Program-made: the position numbers and the translations under genes
Shown here: positions 28,547 to 36,901 of the stretch, one piece after another
Layout of the letters: each line of letters starts with the position of its first letter
Position numbering within the stretch: the stretch's first letter is position 1
Notes under the pieces: generated by a model
The model's input: only the letters and a program-made list of their open reading frames with translations
Database searches by the model: none
What the model was told of the DNA's origin: nothing
NCBI GenBank assembly: GCA_021819435.1
Contig: JAKARB010000002.1
Location: forward strand, 310,001 to 374,000
DNA from: Pseudomonadota bacterium
Lineage (GTDB): Bacteria; Pseudomonadota; Gammaproteobacteria; Burkholderiales; Burkholderiaceae_C
Length of the DNA stretch: 64,000 nucleotides
Reading direction: 5' to 3'

Positions 28547-29476
28547 ATGGCAAGACGAGTGACAGCCCTCAGCAGCAAGGGCGGAGTGGGGAAGACAACC
28601 AACCTGGCCAACCTTGGCGCGGTACTCGCCGACATGGGCGCCCGGGTGCTGTTGTGCGATGCAGACATCCAGCCCGCACTGTCCAAGCACTATCCCCTCG
28701 AGTACGAGGCCCCGAAGGGGATTGTGGAAGTCTTCGCCCAAGGGTGGATCGACCAGGAATGCATCTCCCGCACCTCGCTCCCCCGCCTGCACCTCATCAA
28801 GTCCAACGATGGCAAGGCCCAACTGCAGCACTGGCTCTACAACCGTGCAGACCAACGCACCCGTCTGAAGGGTGCGCTTGCCGCCCCCCTCATCGATGAC
28901 AACTACGACTTCGTGCTCATCGACACCCAGGGCGCCATTGGCCCGGTTCAGACAGCGGCGGCTTTTGCCGCGCACACGCTGATTTCTCCGTTACCTCCTG
29001 ACAGCCAGTCCATCCGAGAGTTCGCCACAGGCACTTTGCAGGTGCTCAAGGCCCTGGAGCACTCGGACACAGAGCCCACTGCGTTGCTGGCGCCTCTGCA
29101 TGTTCTGATTTCCAAAGACAGGTACACGCGCAACGCCAAGGCGCTGTTGAATGCGGTGCGGAGCGAGTTCAAAGAAAGCGACGAGGTTCGCTTTCTCTCG
29201 ACCGTCGTGCCAGATGCCGTGGCCTACAACGAGGCTGCGACGTTGCAAGTGCCCGTACACATGCACAACCGCGTCAGCGGGCAGCGCATCTTGTCGGCAT
29301 TCGAGGTCATGCATCGTTTGGCCTGGGAACTGTTTCCCGAGCTCTATGGCTGGTTTGCAGGGGGTGTCAAGGGCGATCCGGATCAGGTGTTTGCTCCTCC
29401 ACAAGACCCAGCAGGAGGTGAGATTGCTGATGAGGCTGGTGGCGAGCAGCTCGCCTCAGCAGGGGGTGCTCAATGA
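28547..29476 (+). CDS. parA: ICE partition ATPase ParA (Soj-like)
   Basis: A 309-residue ParA ATPase. The deviant Walker A is SSKGGVGKTT (9-18), and Walker B-like FVLIDTQGAIG is present. ParA proteins move DNA-ParB complexes, and in ICEs of this family parA sits at one end and supports maintenance of the circular form. The last ~35 residues are Gly/Ala/Pro-rich. Its stop overlaps the parB start (ATGA), so the pair is coupled. GGAGG precedes the start. Confidence 0.93.
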   Translation: MARRVTALSSKGGVGKTTNLANLGAVLADMGARVLLCDADIQPALSKHYPLEYEAPKGIVEVFAQGWIDQECISRTSLPRLHLIKSNDGKAQLQHWLYNRADQRTRLKGALAAPLIDDNYDFVLIDTQGAIGPVQTAAAFAAHTLISPLPPDSQSIREFATGTLQVLKALEHSDTEPTALLAPLHVLISKDRYTRNAKALLNAVRSEFKESDEVRFLSTVVPDAVAYNEAATLQVPVHMHNRVSGQRILSAFEVMHRLAWELFPELYGWFAGGVKGDPDQVFAPPQDPAGGEIADEAGGEQLASAGGAQ

Positions 29477-31287
29477 CAGCGCCCAAGTCGCTGCCCCCTC
29501 TTCCTGTGCCGAGTGGTGGTGTCGCTACAACACTTGGCCATGTCCTTGGCGGGGGAAGACGCGTGCCAAACCTGTCTTCCGTCACGCCGGCTGGTGAAAA
29601 CGACATTCGCCAGGCGATGGCCAATGCGTCTGTGACCGCCAGAAACCCTCAGGCATCGACGGTCGACCTGAACGATCCGGACATCGACGGCGCCACGATC
29701 CGACTGAAAAACGCCGACGTTGGGTTCAACCCTTATCAGCCGCGTCAGTATGTGAACGAGTCGTACGAGGAAATTCGTACGTCGATGAAGGCCAACGGCA
29801 TGGACGTGGCCCTGCAGGTCACTCGAAGGGGGCCTGGACAGCCCTACTTCCTAGCCGGGGGAGGGAACTCTCGCCTGGGCATTGCGCAGGACATCTTCCG
29901 AGACGACAACGATCCGCGGTTCGAGTACAGCCACTTCATTTTCAAGAAGTGGCCCGGTGATCGCCGTGTCATGGCCAGCGCACTATCCGAGAACCTTGCA
30001 CGTTCCGATCTGAAGTTCTGGGAAGTGGCGAGGGCTGCAGGCGAGATCATCGACGACCTCGAGAAGGAGCATGGTCCGCTAAGCGAGCGCAAACTAGAAG
30101 AATTGTTGCCCGCTGAAGGCATCCATGCCAAACGAGCGCTCATTGGCCGATGGCTTTTCACGCGCAAGCGTCTGGGCGCACTCGACAAAGCGCTGATCGA
30201 GCTGACGGGACAACAGGTCCTCTCCAAGTATCAACCAAGGCTGAACTCACTGTGCCGGCTGGCGGGCAAGTTCGAGTTGGATCCAGAAGATTTCTGGTCG
30301 AGCGTGGTGTCGCGCACGCTTGCCAAAGCGAGTGAAGACTTTCTCCGAGATGCTCGGACCTACGATGTCGATCGAATCTGTGACGCGGTCGAGGTGGCCT
30401 TGGCAGAGCGGGTCGGCGAAAGCGCAGCAAGCATCAAGCGCATGCTGCAGCTCATGTCTGCAATGGATGGCAATGTCACCCTTGCAGACCTGAAGGCCCC
30501 TCCATCACCGCCTGCACAGCCCCCAGCAGTTGCTCGACAGGGAGGTAGTGGCAACTCGTCAGGAACTTCAAATGCACCTCAAGCTGGCAGTGCAGTTGCA
30601 CCAGCCGATGACGACGATCGCGGTGCCGTAGTGCCGCAGGAGGCGCTTCGGAGTCTGCGCCCAGCATCACCGCAATCTCCAGCAGCTTTGAGCATCGTTT
30701 CCGCCGCAGGTGGCGCACCGGAAACGCGGCATGAAGCCGCTGACGAGGCGTCTACCCAGCAGCTCGAGCAGGCCGCTCAAGCCATGGTGAGGCATGCCAT
30801 CCTGGCTCCTCACGATGGTCAGGACGTGCGGGGGCTTTTGACTCATGAATTGCGCTACCTGGTTGAGAGAGTCGGCATCGCTGAGTGCTTTGTGCCCTGC
30901 GATTCGATGCCGTTCGGCTTCTTCATGGAATATCCAGAGCCGGGCTCGCTCTCGTCGCCGAGTGTCCAGCAGAGTGCTGCTGATCTACTGGTTCGGGCTC
31001 AGGCAGGGGCAGTGTTCTGGACATTGCAGAAACTCTCCGGGCAGCTTGCGCCTGAGCTAGCCCGGCAGCTGCCGCCGGCATCGCGCTTCTACCAATCACT
31101 CGTCAATGACGATTTCTCTCTCGCGTCACTTAGTGGCAGCCTGATCGGCGATTCCGCCATCGATGACGTCCTGCTCCTGGCAACGAAGCCGGGAACTGAC
31201 GCAATGACGCAGCTGCTGCAGGTTGTCGTTCTGATGCGTGCGGTCAGCGAACGCTACCCCTCTGGCTTCGAGGGGGCTGTGTCATGA
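29473..31287 (+). CDS. parB: ICE ParB family protein (PFGI-1 type)
   Basis: A 604-residue protein, much longer than chromosomal ParB. Residues about 75-200 form the ParB N-terminal nuclease-like domain (VGFNPYQPRQYVNESYEEIR, then ALSENLARSDLKFWEVARAA), followed by a helix-turn-helix-like region (about 205-290), a Pro/Ala/Ser linker (about 340-420) and an extra C-terminal domain. This matches ICE-borne PFGI-1-class ParB. It would bind a centromere-like site; the palindromes at 35.1-37.2 kb are candidates. Confidence 0.88.
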   Translation: MTAPKSLPPLPVPSGGVATTLGHVLGGGRRVPNLSSVTPAGENDIRQAMANASVTARNPQASTVDLNDPDIDGATIRLKNADVGFNPYQPRQYVNESYEEIRTSMKANGMDVALQVTRRGPGQPYFLAGGGNSRLGIAQDIFRDDNDPRFEYSHFIFKKWPGDRRVMASALSENLARSDLKFWEVARAAGEIIDDLEKEHGPLSERKLEELLPAEGIHAKRALIGRWLFTRKRLGALDKALIELTGQQVLSKYQPRLNSLCRLAGKFELDPEDFWSSVVSRTLAKASEDFLRDARTYDVDRICDAVEVALAERVGESAASIKRMLQLMSAMDGNVTLADLKAPPSPPAQPPAVARQGGSGNSSGTSNAPQAGSAVAPADDDDRGAVVPQEALRSLRPASPQSPAALSIVSAAGGAPETRHEAADEASTQQLEQAAQAMVRHAILAPHDGQDVRGLLTHELRYLVERVGIAECFVPCDSMPFGFFMEYPEPGSLSSPSVQQSAADLLVRAQAGAVFWTLQKLSGQLAPELARQLPPASRFYQSLVNDDFSLASLSGSLIGDSAIDDVLLLATKPGTDAMTQLLQVVVLMRAVSERYPSGFEGAVS

Positions 31288-31694
31288 AGCTCGGCGAGTT
31301 CTTCAAACCGTCCTTCTACAACGCTGAGACGGGAGAGCAATTCATCGAGGTCCGGTGCATGAGCTATGCATTCATTCTCATGGCGCTGGCTCGGTGGGTA
31401 GTTCCCATGCTCCCGGGAGCAAAAGATCCGCTGCTCATTGAGATGAATCACCTGGTGGACGTGGTCGCGAGTTTGGCCCTTGTGGTGTCCACATTGGTGA
31501 ACGTAATTCGCTCACCAGTCTTGCCAGTGCTTGTATGCGTTGTCTGCATGTTGGGCTCAGGAATGTCGCTCGCTCTGGGGCAGGGGCAAGCCAGCCAAGG
31601 GCTCATCGCCGATGCTGGGCTGAGCGTCATCCTGGTTTTGCTTCATGTGCTGGTGAACAGCCTCTATCGGCGCTTCAAACCAGCAGCCTTCTAG
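31284..31694 (+). CDS. Small integral membrane protein, unknown function
   Basis: 136 residues with about four hydrophobic segments (for example YAFILMALARWVVPML and ASLALVVSTLVNVI). Its ATG overlaps the parB stop (ATGA), so it is translated with the partition genes. I recognise no family. A role in tethering or surface exclusion would be speculation. Confidence 0.7.
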   Translation: MKLGEFFKPSFYNAETGEQFIEVRCMSYAFILMALARWVVPMLPGAKDPLLIEMNHLVDVVASLALVVSTLVNVIRSPVLPVLVCVVCMLGSGMSLALGQGQASQGLIADAGLSVILVLLHVLVNSLYRRFKPAAF

Positions 31695-31740
31695 CAACCA
31701 ACACCACAAATTCAATCAGTCACTTTTCAGGGAGCTTCAC

Positions 31741-32370
31741 GTGTCTTCTGTCAACGTCCTCGACCCGACCATCAGGCTGATCGTGCTCGCGCACATGCTT
31801 CAACAGTTCGACCAACTCGATCCCGACTGCATACAGGAATACCAGATGGCGGGTTTCGATGCGGCTTCGATTGATCGGCTGCGCAACCTGACCACGGCCG
31901 ATCTGGTGCGGCTGGCTCAGCACTCTCGCGACACGAGCATCCAGATCAGCATCAACCCCACCAAGTTGGTGGCTGACATGAATCGCTACGAACACATGCG
32001 AGCGGACGAGCGCTTGTACGAATACTTCGTGCGGCATGGCGCAAGCCTCAACTTGATCATGGACCTGTTCACCAAGCGGCCGTCCGATGTCAAGCGCATG
32101 CAGCTGATGCTGGGCGTGACTTCACAGATCGGTCGCCGCGCGCTGCCTGACGACGACACCAGGCTTGAAATCACAACGGCTTGGCACCGGCTCCGTGGTA
32201 ACGACTCATGGCCGTACCGGGGCCGTGAGCACTTTCGTGCTCTGCACGAGGCCTATCCCACCCTGACGATCGCGCAATTGGAGGCCGTGATCGCCTCCTT
32301 CAAGGTGCGTCAGGCCCCTGGTGCCGGCACCGCGAGCGGTGACGGTCGGATCGGGAGCACCCAGCCATGA
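31741..32370 (+). CDS. DUF2857 / STY4526-like pathogenicity-island replication-associated protein
   Basis: A 209-residue protein starting with GTG, preceded by CAGGGAG. The pattern (an early RLIVLAHMLQQFDQLDP, HGASLNLIMDLFTKRPSDVK mid-protein, and a final helix YPTLTIAQLEAVIASF) matches the DUF2857 proteins found between parB and the STY4528 gene in SPI-7/PFGI-1 elements. The role is thought to be replication or regulation, and the middle may be a DNA-binding helix-turn-helix. The stop overlaps the next start (ATGA). Confidence 0.8.
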   Translation: MSSVNVLDPTIRLIVLAHMLQQFDQLDPDCIQEYQMAGFDAASIDRLRNLTTADLVRLAQHSRDTSIQISINPTKLVADMNRYEHMRADERLYEYFVRHGASLNLIMDLFTKRPSDVKRMQLMLGVTSQIGRRALPDDDTRLEITTAWHRLRGNDSWPYRGREHFRALHEAYPTLTIAQLEAVIASFKVRQAPGAGTASGDGRIGSTQP

Positions 32371-33269
32371 CGGTGCTGGCCTTATCCGTTCGTCGGCAGC
32401 CGGGAGGGCGTCCACGCCCGATGTTGCGTTACCACGGAGGGAAGTACCGCATGGCGCCATGGATCATCAGCCACTTTCCGGCACACGACACCTATGTTGA
32501 ACCATACGGTGGTGCGGCCTCTGTCCTGCTGGCAAAGCCGCGATGCCGCGCCGAGGTCTACAACGATTTGGACCATCGCATCGTGAACGTCTTTCGCGTG
32601 GTGCGGAACCCCGCCACCGCGCAGGAACTGCGCCGCCGGCTGATGCTCACGCCCTTCGCTCGTGCTGAGTTCGAATGGAGCTACGAGGATCCTATTGACC
32701 CCCTGGACGCAGCACACAAGACGATCATCCAGTCGTACATGGGTATCGGTGCGGATGCCGCGACGCGCAACGATCGTCCAGGTTTTCGCGCAAAACGCGC
32801 CAACGCCACCTTGCCCAGCTCCGAGTGGGCGGGCTGGCCTGACAGCGTGCCAGCGCTGACAGAGCGACTGACCGCCGTGACGATTGAGAGCAGAGAAGCC
32901 ACAGGGGTCATGCAGGACTACGACACGCCGACCACGTTGCACTACGTGGATCCGCCGTATGTACGAAGCACGCGCTACGAGAACGGCCGCCATGGCTACC
33001 GACATGAGATGAGCGATGACCAACATCGCGAACTCGCTCAGGTTCTCCATGGCCTGCAAGGCCTCGTCGTCTTGTCGGGCTATGCATGCGATCTGTATGA
33101 AGAGCTCTTTTCCGATTGGCATCAGCTCGAGCGCGATGCCGTTGCCGACAGCGGCGGCGCCAGAACCGAAGTACTTTGGCTCAATCCGGCTTGTTTCGCA
33201 GCGCTTCGCAAGGAGCAAGAGCAAGCCAGCCTGTTGATGAGCGATGAGCTTGTCAGCCACACACGATGA
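32367..33269 (+). CDS. D12-class N6-adenine DNA methyltransferase (Dam-like)
   Basis: 300 residues with the SAM-binding start RYHGGKYRMAPWI and EPYGGAASVLL, and the catalytic DPPY at 195-198. This is the D12/Dam architecture, which methylates adenine usually at GATC or a related site. No restriction enzyme gene is adjacent, so it is probably an orphan modification enzyme that protects or marks ICE DNA. It is coupled to the DUF2857 gene. The target sequence cannot be read from the protein. Confidence 0.93.
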   Translation: MTVLALSVRRQPGGRPRPMLRYHGGKYRMAPWIISHFPAHDTYVEPYGGAASVLLAKPRCRAEVYNDLDHRIVNVFRVVRNPATAQELRRRLMLTPFARAEFEWSYEDPIDPLDAAHKTIIQSYMGIGADAATRNDRPGFRAKRANATLPSSEWAGWPDSVPALTERLTAVTIESREATGVMQDYDTPTTLHYVDPPYVRSTRYENGRHGYRHEMSDDQHRELAQVLHGLQGLVVLSGYACDLYEELFSDWHQLERDAVADSGGARTEVLWLNPACFAALRKEQEQASLLMSDELVSHTR

Positions 33270-33282
33270 GGAGGTCTTGGTG

Positions 33283-33600
33283 ATGCAGCGCCAACGGTTT
33301 GAGTATTCAACAAGCTACTTCCCTCTGGCCTATGAGGCGGTCAGGGAAGGAATGATCTTCTTCAAGGGCCCTCCGATGCCCACGAATCCCCTCACAGCCG
33401 ACTTCGTGCAGTCCAGCCAGTACCAGGACCACATGCAGGCGATGGGTGCGGAGGGATGGGAATTGGTGGGTGTGCAGCCCGCCTTGCGAGCCACAGTGGT
33501 CCCCGCCAAAAAGGCCGAGGGCCAGATCGTGAGTTACCCGACCACGTCCGGGTACTTCTTTTTCTGGAAGCGAATCGTCCTTGCCCGAGAGGAGCATTGA
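33283..33600 (+). CDS. Small DUF4177-like protein
   Basis: 105 residues. AGGAGG at 33269-33274 fixes the ATG. The layout (an aromatic first strand RFEYSTSYFP, then MGAEGWELVGVQP and a final strand YFFFWKRIVL) is that of DUF4177-type small proteins. No function is known. It lies directly between the methyltransferase and a winged-helix-like protein. Confidence 0.7.
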   Translation: MQRQRFEYSTSYFPLAYEAVREGMIFFKGPPMPTNPLTADFVQSSQYQDHMQAMGAEGWELVGVQPALRATVVPAKKAEGQIVSYPTTSGYFFFWKRIVLAREEH

Positions 33601-33601
33601 A

Positions 33602-34027
33602 ATGCACAGCCCTGATGATCAGCTCGCAAGAGAGCTGAATGCGAACCCTGAGTTCGCGCTCTTCATGCTCGATCTGCCCATCGTGGTGCAGCGAGCGTTC
33701 ATTCCACTGACGGGAAGGGTGACAGCGGCTTTGATGCTCTCTTGGGCAATCCAGGTGACCGATGAGCCTGGCGTCGCCGATGCAGAAGGTTGGTTTGCGA
33801 AAGGCAATGACGAGTGGCACGCCGACATCGGCCTGTCTCGTGATGAGCTTCAGACAGCACGCGACTGCCTTGAACAACTGGGGCTGCTCGAAGTCAAGCG
33901 TGAAGCAACTGAACCAGGCACCAGCGCGTTTCGTCGTGTGAATCACTATCGCGTGGATCTCAAACGACTGTCGCAGTTGCTTCTCGCTCATGCAGAGAAG
34001 TTGCGTCAGGCCAAGGGGATGCATTGA
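33602..34027 (+). CDS. Small winged-helix-like protein
   Basis: 141 residues. The central part WFAKGNDEWHADIGLSRDEL followed by ARDCLEQLGLLEVKRE and a wing-like VNHYRVDLKRL resembles replication-protein winged helices. The same pattern (SRDEW..ARRHLRTLGVLVE) occurs in the next, larger STY4528-family gene. It may be a duplicated or split DNA-binding unit of that replication protein. It starts one base after the preceding stop. Confidence 0.65.
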   Translation: MHSPDDQLARELNANPEFALFMLDLPIVVQRAFIPLTGRVTAALMLSWAIQVTDEPGVADAEGWFAKGNDEWHADIGLSRDELQTARDCLEQLGLLEVKREATEPGTSAFRRVNHYRVDLKRLSQLLLAHAEKLRQAKGMH

Positions 34028-34052
34028 CCGGCTACCAGGTCACCCAGAGCTC

Positions 34053-35636
34053 ATGAGCCTGTTCCAAGCTCCCAACAATCCAAGCGCCGCCTTGTCGCAG
34101 CACTTGCTGCGCAGTCGCCCCATCGCCGTCCACCGCCACGTTCTTGCAATTGCGGGAAGCCCTGCTGCCGGCGTCTTGCTGTCGCAGCTCGTGTATTGGA
34201 CTCGCCGAGGTATCGGCGTTGCTGAACAACAAGGCTGGATTCATAAAACTGCTGAGCAGTGGGCACGCGAAACAGGGATGAGCTGGAAAGTGCAGCAGCG
34301 TGCTCGCAAGGCACTGATTTCGCGCGGTCTCATTGAAGAGCGCACCTCTGGTATGCCGCGCCGTACGGAATATCGACTGAATTTGAATGTGTTCGCCTCA
34401 CGCACAAGTGAGCTCATTCAAATCCAGTTGCAAGATGACTTCGTCTCCCTGGATCTGTTTCGAACCGATGACATCGTCATCAAGCAGCTGCTGGGTAACG
34501 CGGTGTCGTACCACCGCGTCCTTGCAGAGTTGACCCCCCACATCAACGACGCCCTTCTCCTGTCGCGTCTGATCCACGATCAGCGCCAGGCGGGGCGTTG
34601 GATGGTCCGCAGCCGTAGCGACTGGCTGCGGGAGTTGTGCATGTCGCGTGACGAGTGGGAAACCGCGAGGCGCCACCTTCGGACGCTGGGCGTCTTGGTT
34701 GAGCGTCAGAGCAACTTCCCTCGACGAGTGAACCTGCTGGTTGACCAGGCCGCCCTGGTTCGGGCTCTCAACAAGAATGCACAGGGGCAGTTCGTCAAGG
34801 CGCAACCCATGTCTCGACGCTCATCTGACAAGACGTCTGGGGTGCCTCCGAGATCTGCCAGCGTTGCCGAAAAGCCCGTGGATCCTACAGTAGGCGGGAT
34901 TGGGCGATTCTGTACAGCGGGATTCCCGACATCAGAATCACCCAATCCCGCCTATACCAATCCCACCCATCCCAATCCCGCCTCTAAGGCCTGCCCAAAG
35001 CCTCCTGCACAGATCGCCCAATCCCGCCTTTATATGGAGAGAGGGGGATTACAAGACCCACTACAACAAGATGGCTTACCGCCAGTGGTGGGGGTGGTCG
35101 ATGAAGGTCGAGGATTGGAATTCGGTCTGGAAGAGGTGGCCCGGCCCGGGCCACCTTCCCAGAATCCCCCAATCCCGCCCAGCCAAGCCCCCGCTGTTGG
35201 CGCCAGTCCGGACCATCTTGTGTGGCCTGACTTCCTCAATGAGGAGCAGCGTCCTGGAGTTTGGTGGCACCTGAGCCATGTTGCCGCTCGTGCGCAGGAC
35301 GTCCTTGATGAGGTGGCCTGGACGCACGCAAAGAGCGTGGTCAGGAATCCTGTGGGCCTCGTTCGGCATTTGGTGGGGTTGGTCGCGCAAGGCACCTTCA
35401 TCGCTGAAGGTGCTCCTGAAATTCAGCGGCGACGCAAGGCAGCAGCCGACATCGCAGCTCGCATGGATCACCGAGCGAGTCTCGACACCACGCCAGAAGC
35501 CTTGACGTTCGCCTCAGGCGAGATGCCCCAGCTCGTTGCAACGGAAGCCTCGCTCAAAGCACGCGATCTCATCCGCGAGCAGCTTGAACGAGTCCGCCGC
35601 ACGCGGCCTCCGTCAGGTCCGGGGCGCCGCGTATGA
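34053..35636 (+). CDS. STY4528-family pathogenicity-island replication protein
   Basis: 527 residues. Two winged-helix-like blocks are visible: residues about 20-115 (VLLSQLVYWTRRGIG, then SWKVQQRARKALISRGLIEE) and about 150-230 (ALLLSRLIHD, WLRELCMSRDEWETARRHL). This is the layout of STY4528-type proteins, proposed initiators of SPI-7/PFGI-1 elements. The middle part (about 280-385) is low-complexity, Pro/Asn-rich, and coincides with DNA repeats, so DNA structure rather than protein sequence seems to be maintained there. The C-terminal ~120 residues are again folded-looking. I start at ATG 34053. Confidence 0.82.
   Translation: MSLFQAPNNPSAALSQHLLRSRPIAVHRHVLAIAGSPAAGVLLSQLVYWTRRGIGVAEQQGWIHKTAEQWARETGMSWKVQQRARKALISRGLIEERTSGMPRRTEYRLNLNVFASRTSELIQIQLQDDFVSLDLFRTDDIVIKQLLGNAVSYHRVLAELTPHINDALLLSRLIHDQRQAGRWMVRSRSDWLRELCMSRDEWETARRHLRTLGVLVERQSNFPRRVNLLVDQAALVRALNKNAQGQFVKAQPMSRRSSDKTSGVPPRSASVAEKPVDPTVGGIGRFCTAGFPTSESPNPAYTNPTHPNPASKACPKPPAQIAQSRLYMERGGLQDPLQQDGLPPVVGVVDEGRGLEFGLEEVARPGPPSQNPPIPPSQAPAVGASPDHLVWPDFLNEEQRPGVWWHLSHVAARAQDVLDEVAWTHAKSVVRNPVGLVRHLVGLVAQGTFIAEGAPEIQRRRKAAADIAARMDHRASLDTTPEALTFASGEMPQLVATEASLKARDLIREQLERVRRTRPPSGPGRRV
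34893..35028. repeat. 12-bp CCCAATCCCGCC repeat cluster inside the STY4528 gene
   Basis: Exact direct copies of CCCAATCCCGCC start at 34941, 34971 and 35017, with a variant (CCAATCCCACC) at 34957 and an inverted copy at 34893-34904. The outer copies extend to a 16-bp inverted repeat (GGCGGGATTGGGCGAT at 34893, its complement at 35013-35028). A TTTATA stretch follows. Further copies are at 35168-35179 and 35694-35705. The spacing and position in a replication gene suggest iterons. Confidence 0.8.
35135..35179. repeat. GC palindrome copy 1 plus 12-bp repeat
   Basis: Perfect palindrome at 35135-35155: arms GGTGGCCCGG / CCGGGCCACC around one base. CCCAATCCCGCC follows at 35168-35179. Both lie within the STY4528 coding sequence. 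The pair recurs in the same order at 35661-35705. Confidence 0.85.
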
Positions 35637-35660
35637 CCGAGCACGCCTTGCGCCGTGAGG

Positions 35661-35705
35661 GGTGGCCCGGGCCGGGCCACCCTTCCTGGATCACCCAATC
35701 CCGCC
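35661..35705. repeat. GC palindrome copy 2 plus 12-bp repeat
   Basis: The same perfect palindrome (35661-35681) followed by CCCAATCCCGCC (35694-35705), with the bases between also similar to copy 1. It lies 24 bases after the STY4528 stop, in a 218-base gap before the PFL_4669 gene, which holds no other feature I can support. Confidence 0.85.
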
Positions 35706-35854
35706 CAGCGTTAGCAGGGTGTCAGGTGGCCTTGGTCGAGGGCAATGACCGGGCGTTCGAATTGGTCGAAGGGCCTTTCGACAAGGCTTTGGTTAACACA
35801 GCAGTGCAGTCGGCTGAGTAGCAAACACAACCGTTTATTTGAGAGGGAAACACC

Positions 35855-36901
35855 ATGAGCGAAAATGATCAAACCGTTGATATTCAGTCTCCGATTGCGG
35901 CAGGTTCGCCGTTTCCGGATGGATATGACATTGTCGGCGAGCGCGAGTTTCTGAAAGACTTGATCGATTCTGATCAGGTTGATCCCACAGATCCGCGGTA
36001 CCCGCGTCTCGTTGAGCTTGAAAACCGTGAAGCTGCGTTGTCGAAAATGCGTGTGGCTCACAAAAGCCGCGAAGGTGCGAATACGGAAGTAACCGATCGC
36101 GAGGCTCTGGGATTGCGTGACATGGGTAAATTGGCTGTTGCCAATGATGAAAGTGATTCTGTCGATATTCATACCATGCATGCCGCCCGGTTGTTTCTTG
36201 GCCGTGAAACCAAGCCTGGTGAAAATGGCTATGCAATGACTGGCGGTCGTCGCGTAGCAAGTGCCTTGCGTGCCATTTGGCACTTGTCTTCGAAAGACAA
36301 CCCATACGCCGATTACGCTTTAATTCTTTCGGATGAAAGAATGGATGAGGTGCGCCGGGAAATTGATAAGCGCATCAAAAACATGCAGCGAGATTTGGAG
36401 AGGTATGGGTCGCAGGGACTCAATTTCCATGTGCTGAAGAACCCGAAGCCATATCGTGTGGAATTGGGCTTTCGGTCACCTTATGGTTACTCCGTCATCA
36501 TGCTGATCAATCGCTTCGATTACTACGTGCGAATGGTCAAGACAATGGCTGCGAAATCCATCATTGGCGACAGCGAGGGGCGCAGTAAGATCTATGAGCT
36601 CACGAAGCAATGTCGTTCCATTTTTGAAGAAGTGGTGAACTTCCATCGCATTCTCATGCGCCCTCAGTTGGTGGAATTGTCTCGTTCTGATTTTCTGCCT
36701 ACCGCGCAGGATGATGGCAAGAAACGGGTTACTGCCGTCGTCAAGCTGCTGGGTGAGGTTCCCCGCGAAGTATTCAAGGGTCAGATTGTGCCCCGCCATT
36801 CTCGTCGTCGCATTCAGCTTTCGCCTCAAGAGTTGCGCCTGCTGGATGAGGTGCCACTCAATGGTGATATGCCTGTCGCAGAGGAAAGCACGCTGCTCTA
36901 A
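35855..36901 (+). CDS. PFL_4669 family integrating conjugative element protein
   Basis: 348 residues. The second half fits the PFL_4669 family: HTMHAARLFLGRET, RRVASALRAIWHLSSKDNPY, and ALILSDERMDEVRREIDK, then ELGFRSPYGYSVIMLINRFD. These proteins are conserved next to STY4528 and DUF3158 genes in ICEs; their function is unknown. The first ~90 residues are an acidic extension. The gene is clearly richer in A/T and A/T-ending codons than its neighbours. GAGAGG precedes the start. Confidence 0.85.
   Translation: MSENDQTVDIQSPIAAGSPFPDGYDIVGEREFLKDLIDSDQVDPTDPRYPRLVELENREAALSKMRVAHKSREGANTEVTDREALGLRDMGKLAVANDESDSVDIHTMHAARLFLGRETKPGENGYAMTGGRRVASALRAIWHLSSKDNPYADYALILSDERMDEVRREIDKRIKNMQRDLERYGSQGLNFHVLKNPKPYRVELGFRSPYGYSVIMLINRFDYYVRMVKTMAAKSIIGDSEGRSKIYELTKQCRSIFEEVVNFHRILMRPQLVELSRSDFLPTAQDDGKKRVTAVVKLLGEVPREVFKGQIVPRHSRRRIQLSPQELRLLDEVPLNGDMPVAEESTLL

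Noticed and set aside
34893..35705. CRISPR-like array from the 12-bp repeats
   Set aside because: Repeats are too short, unevenly spaced, partly inverted and within a coding sequence; no cas genes are present.
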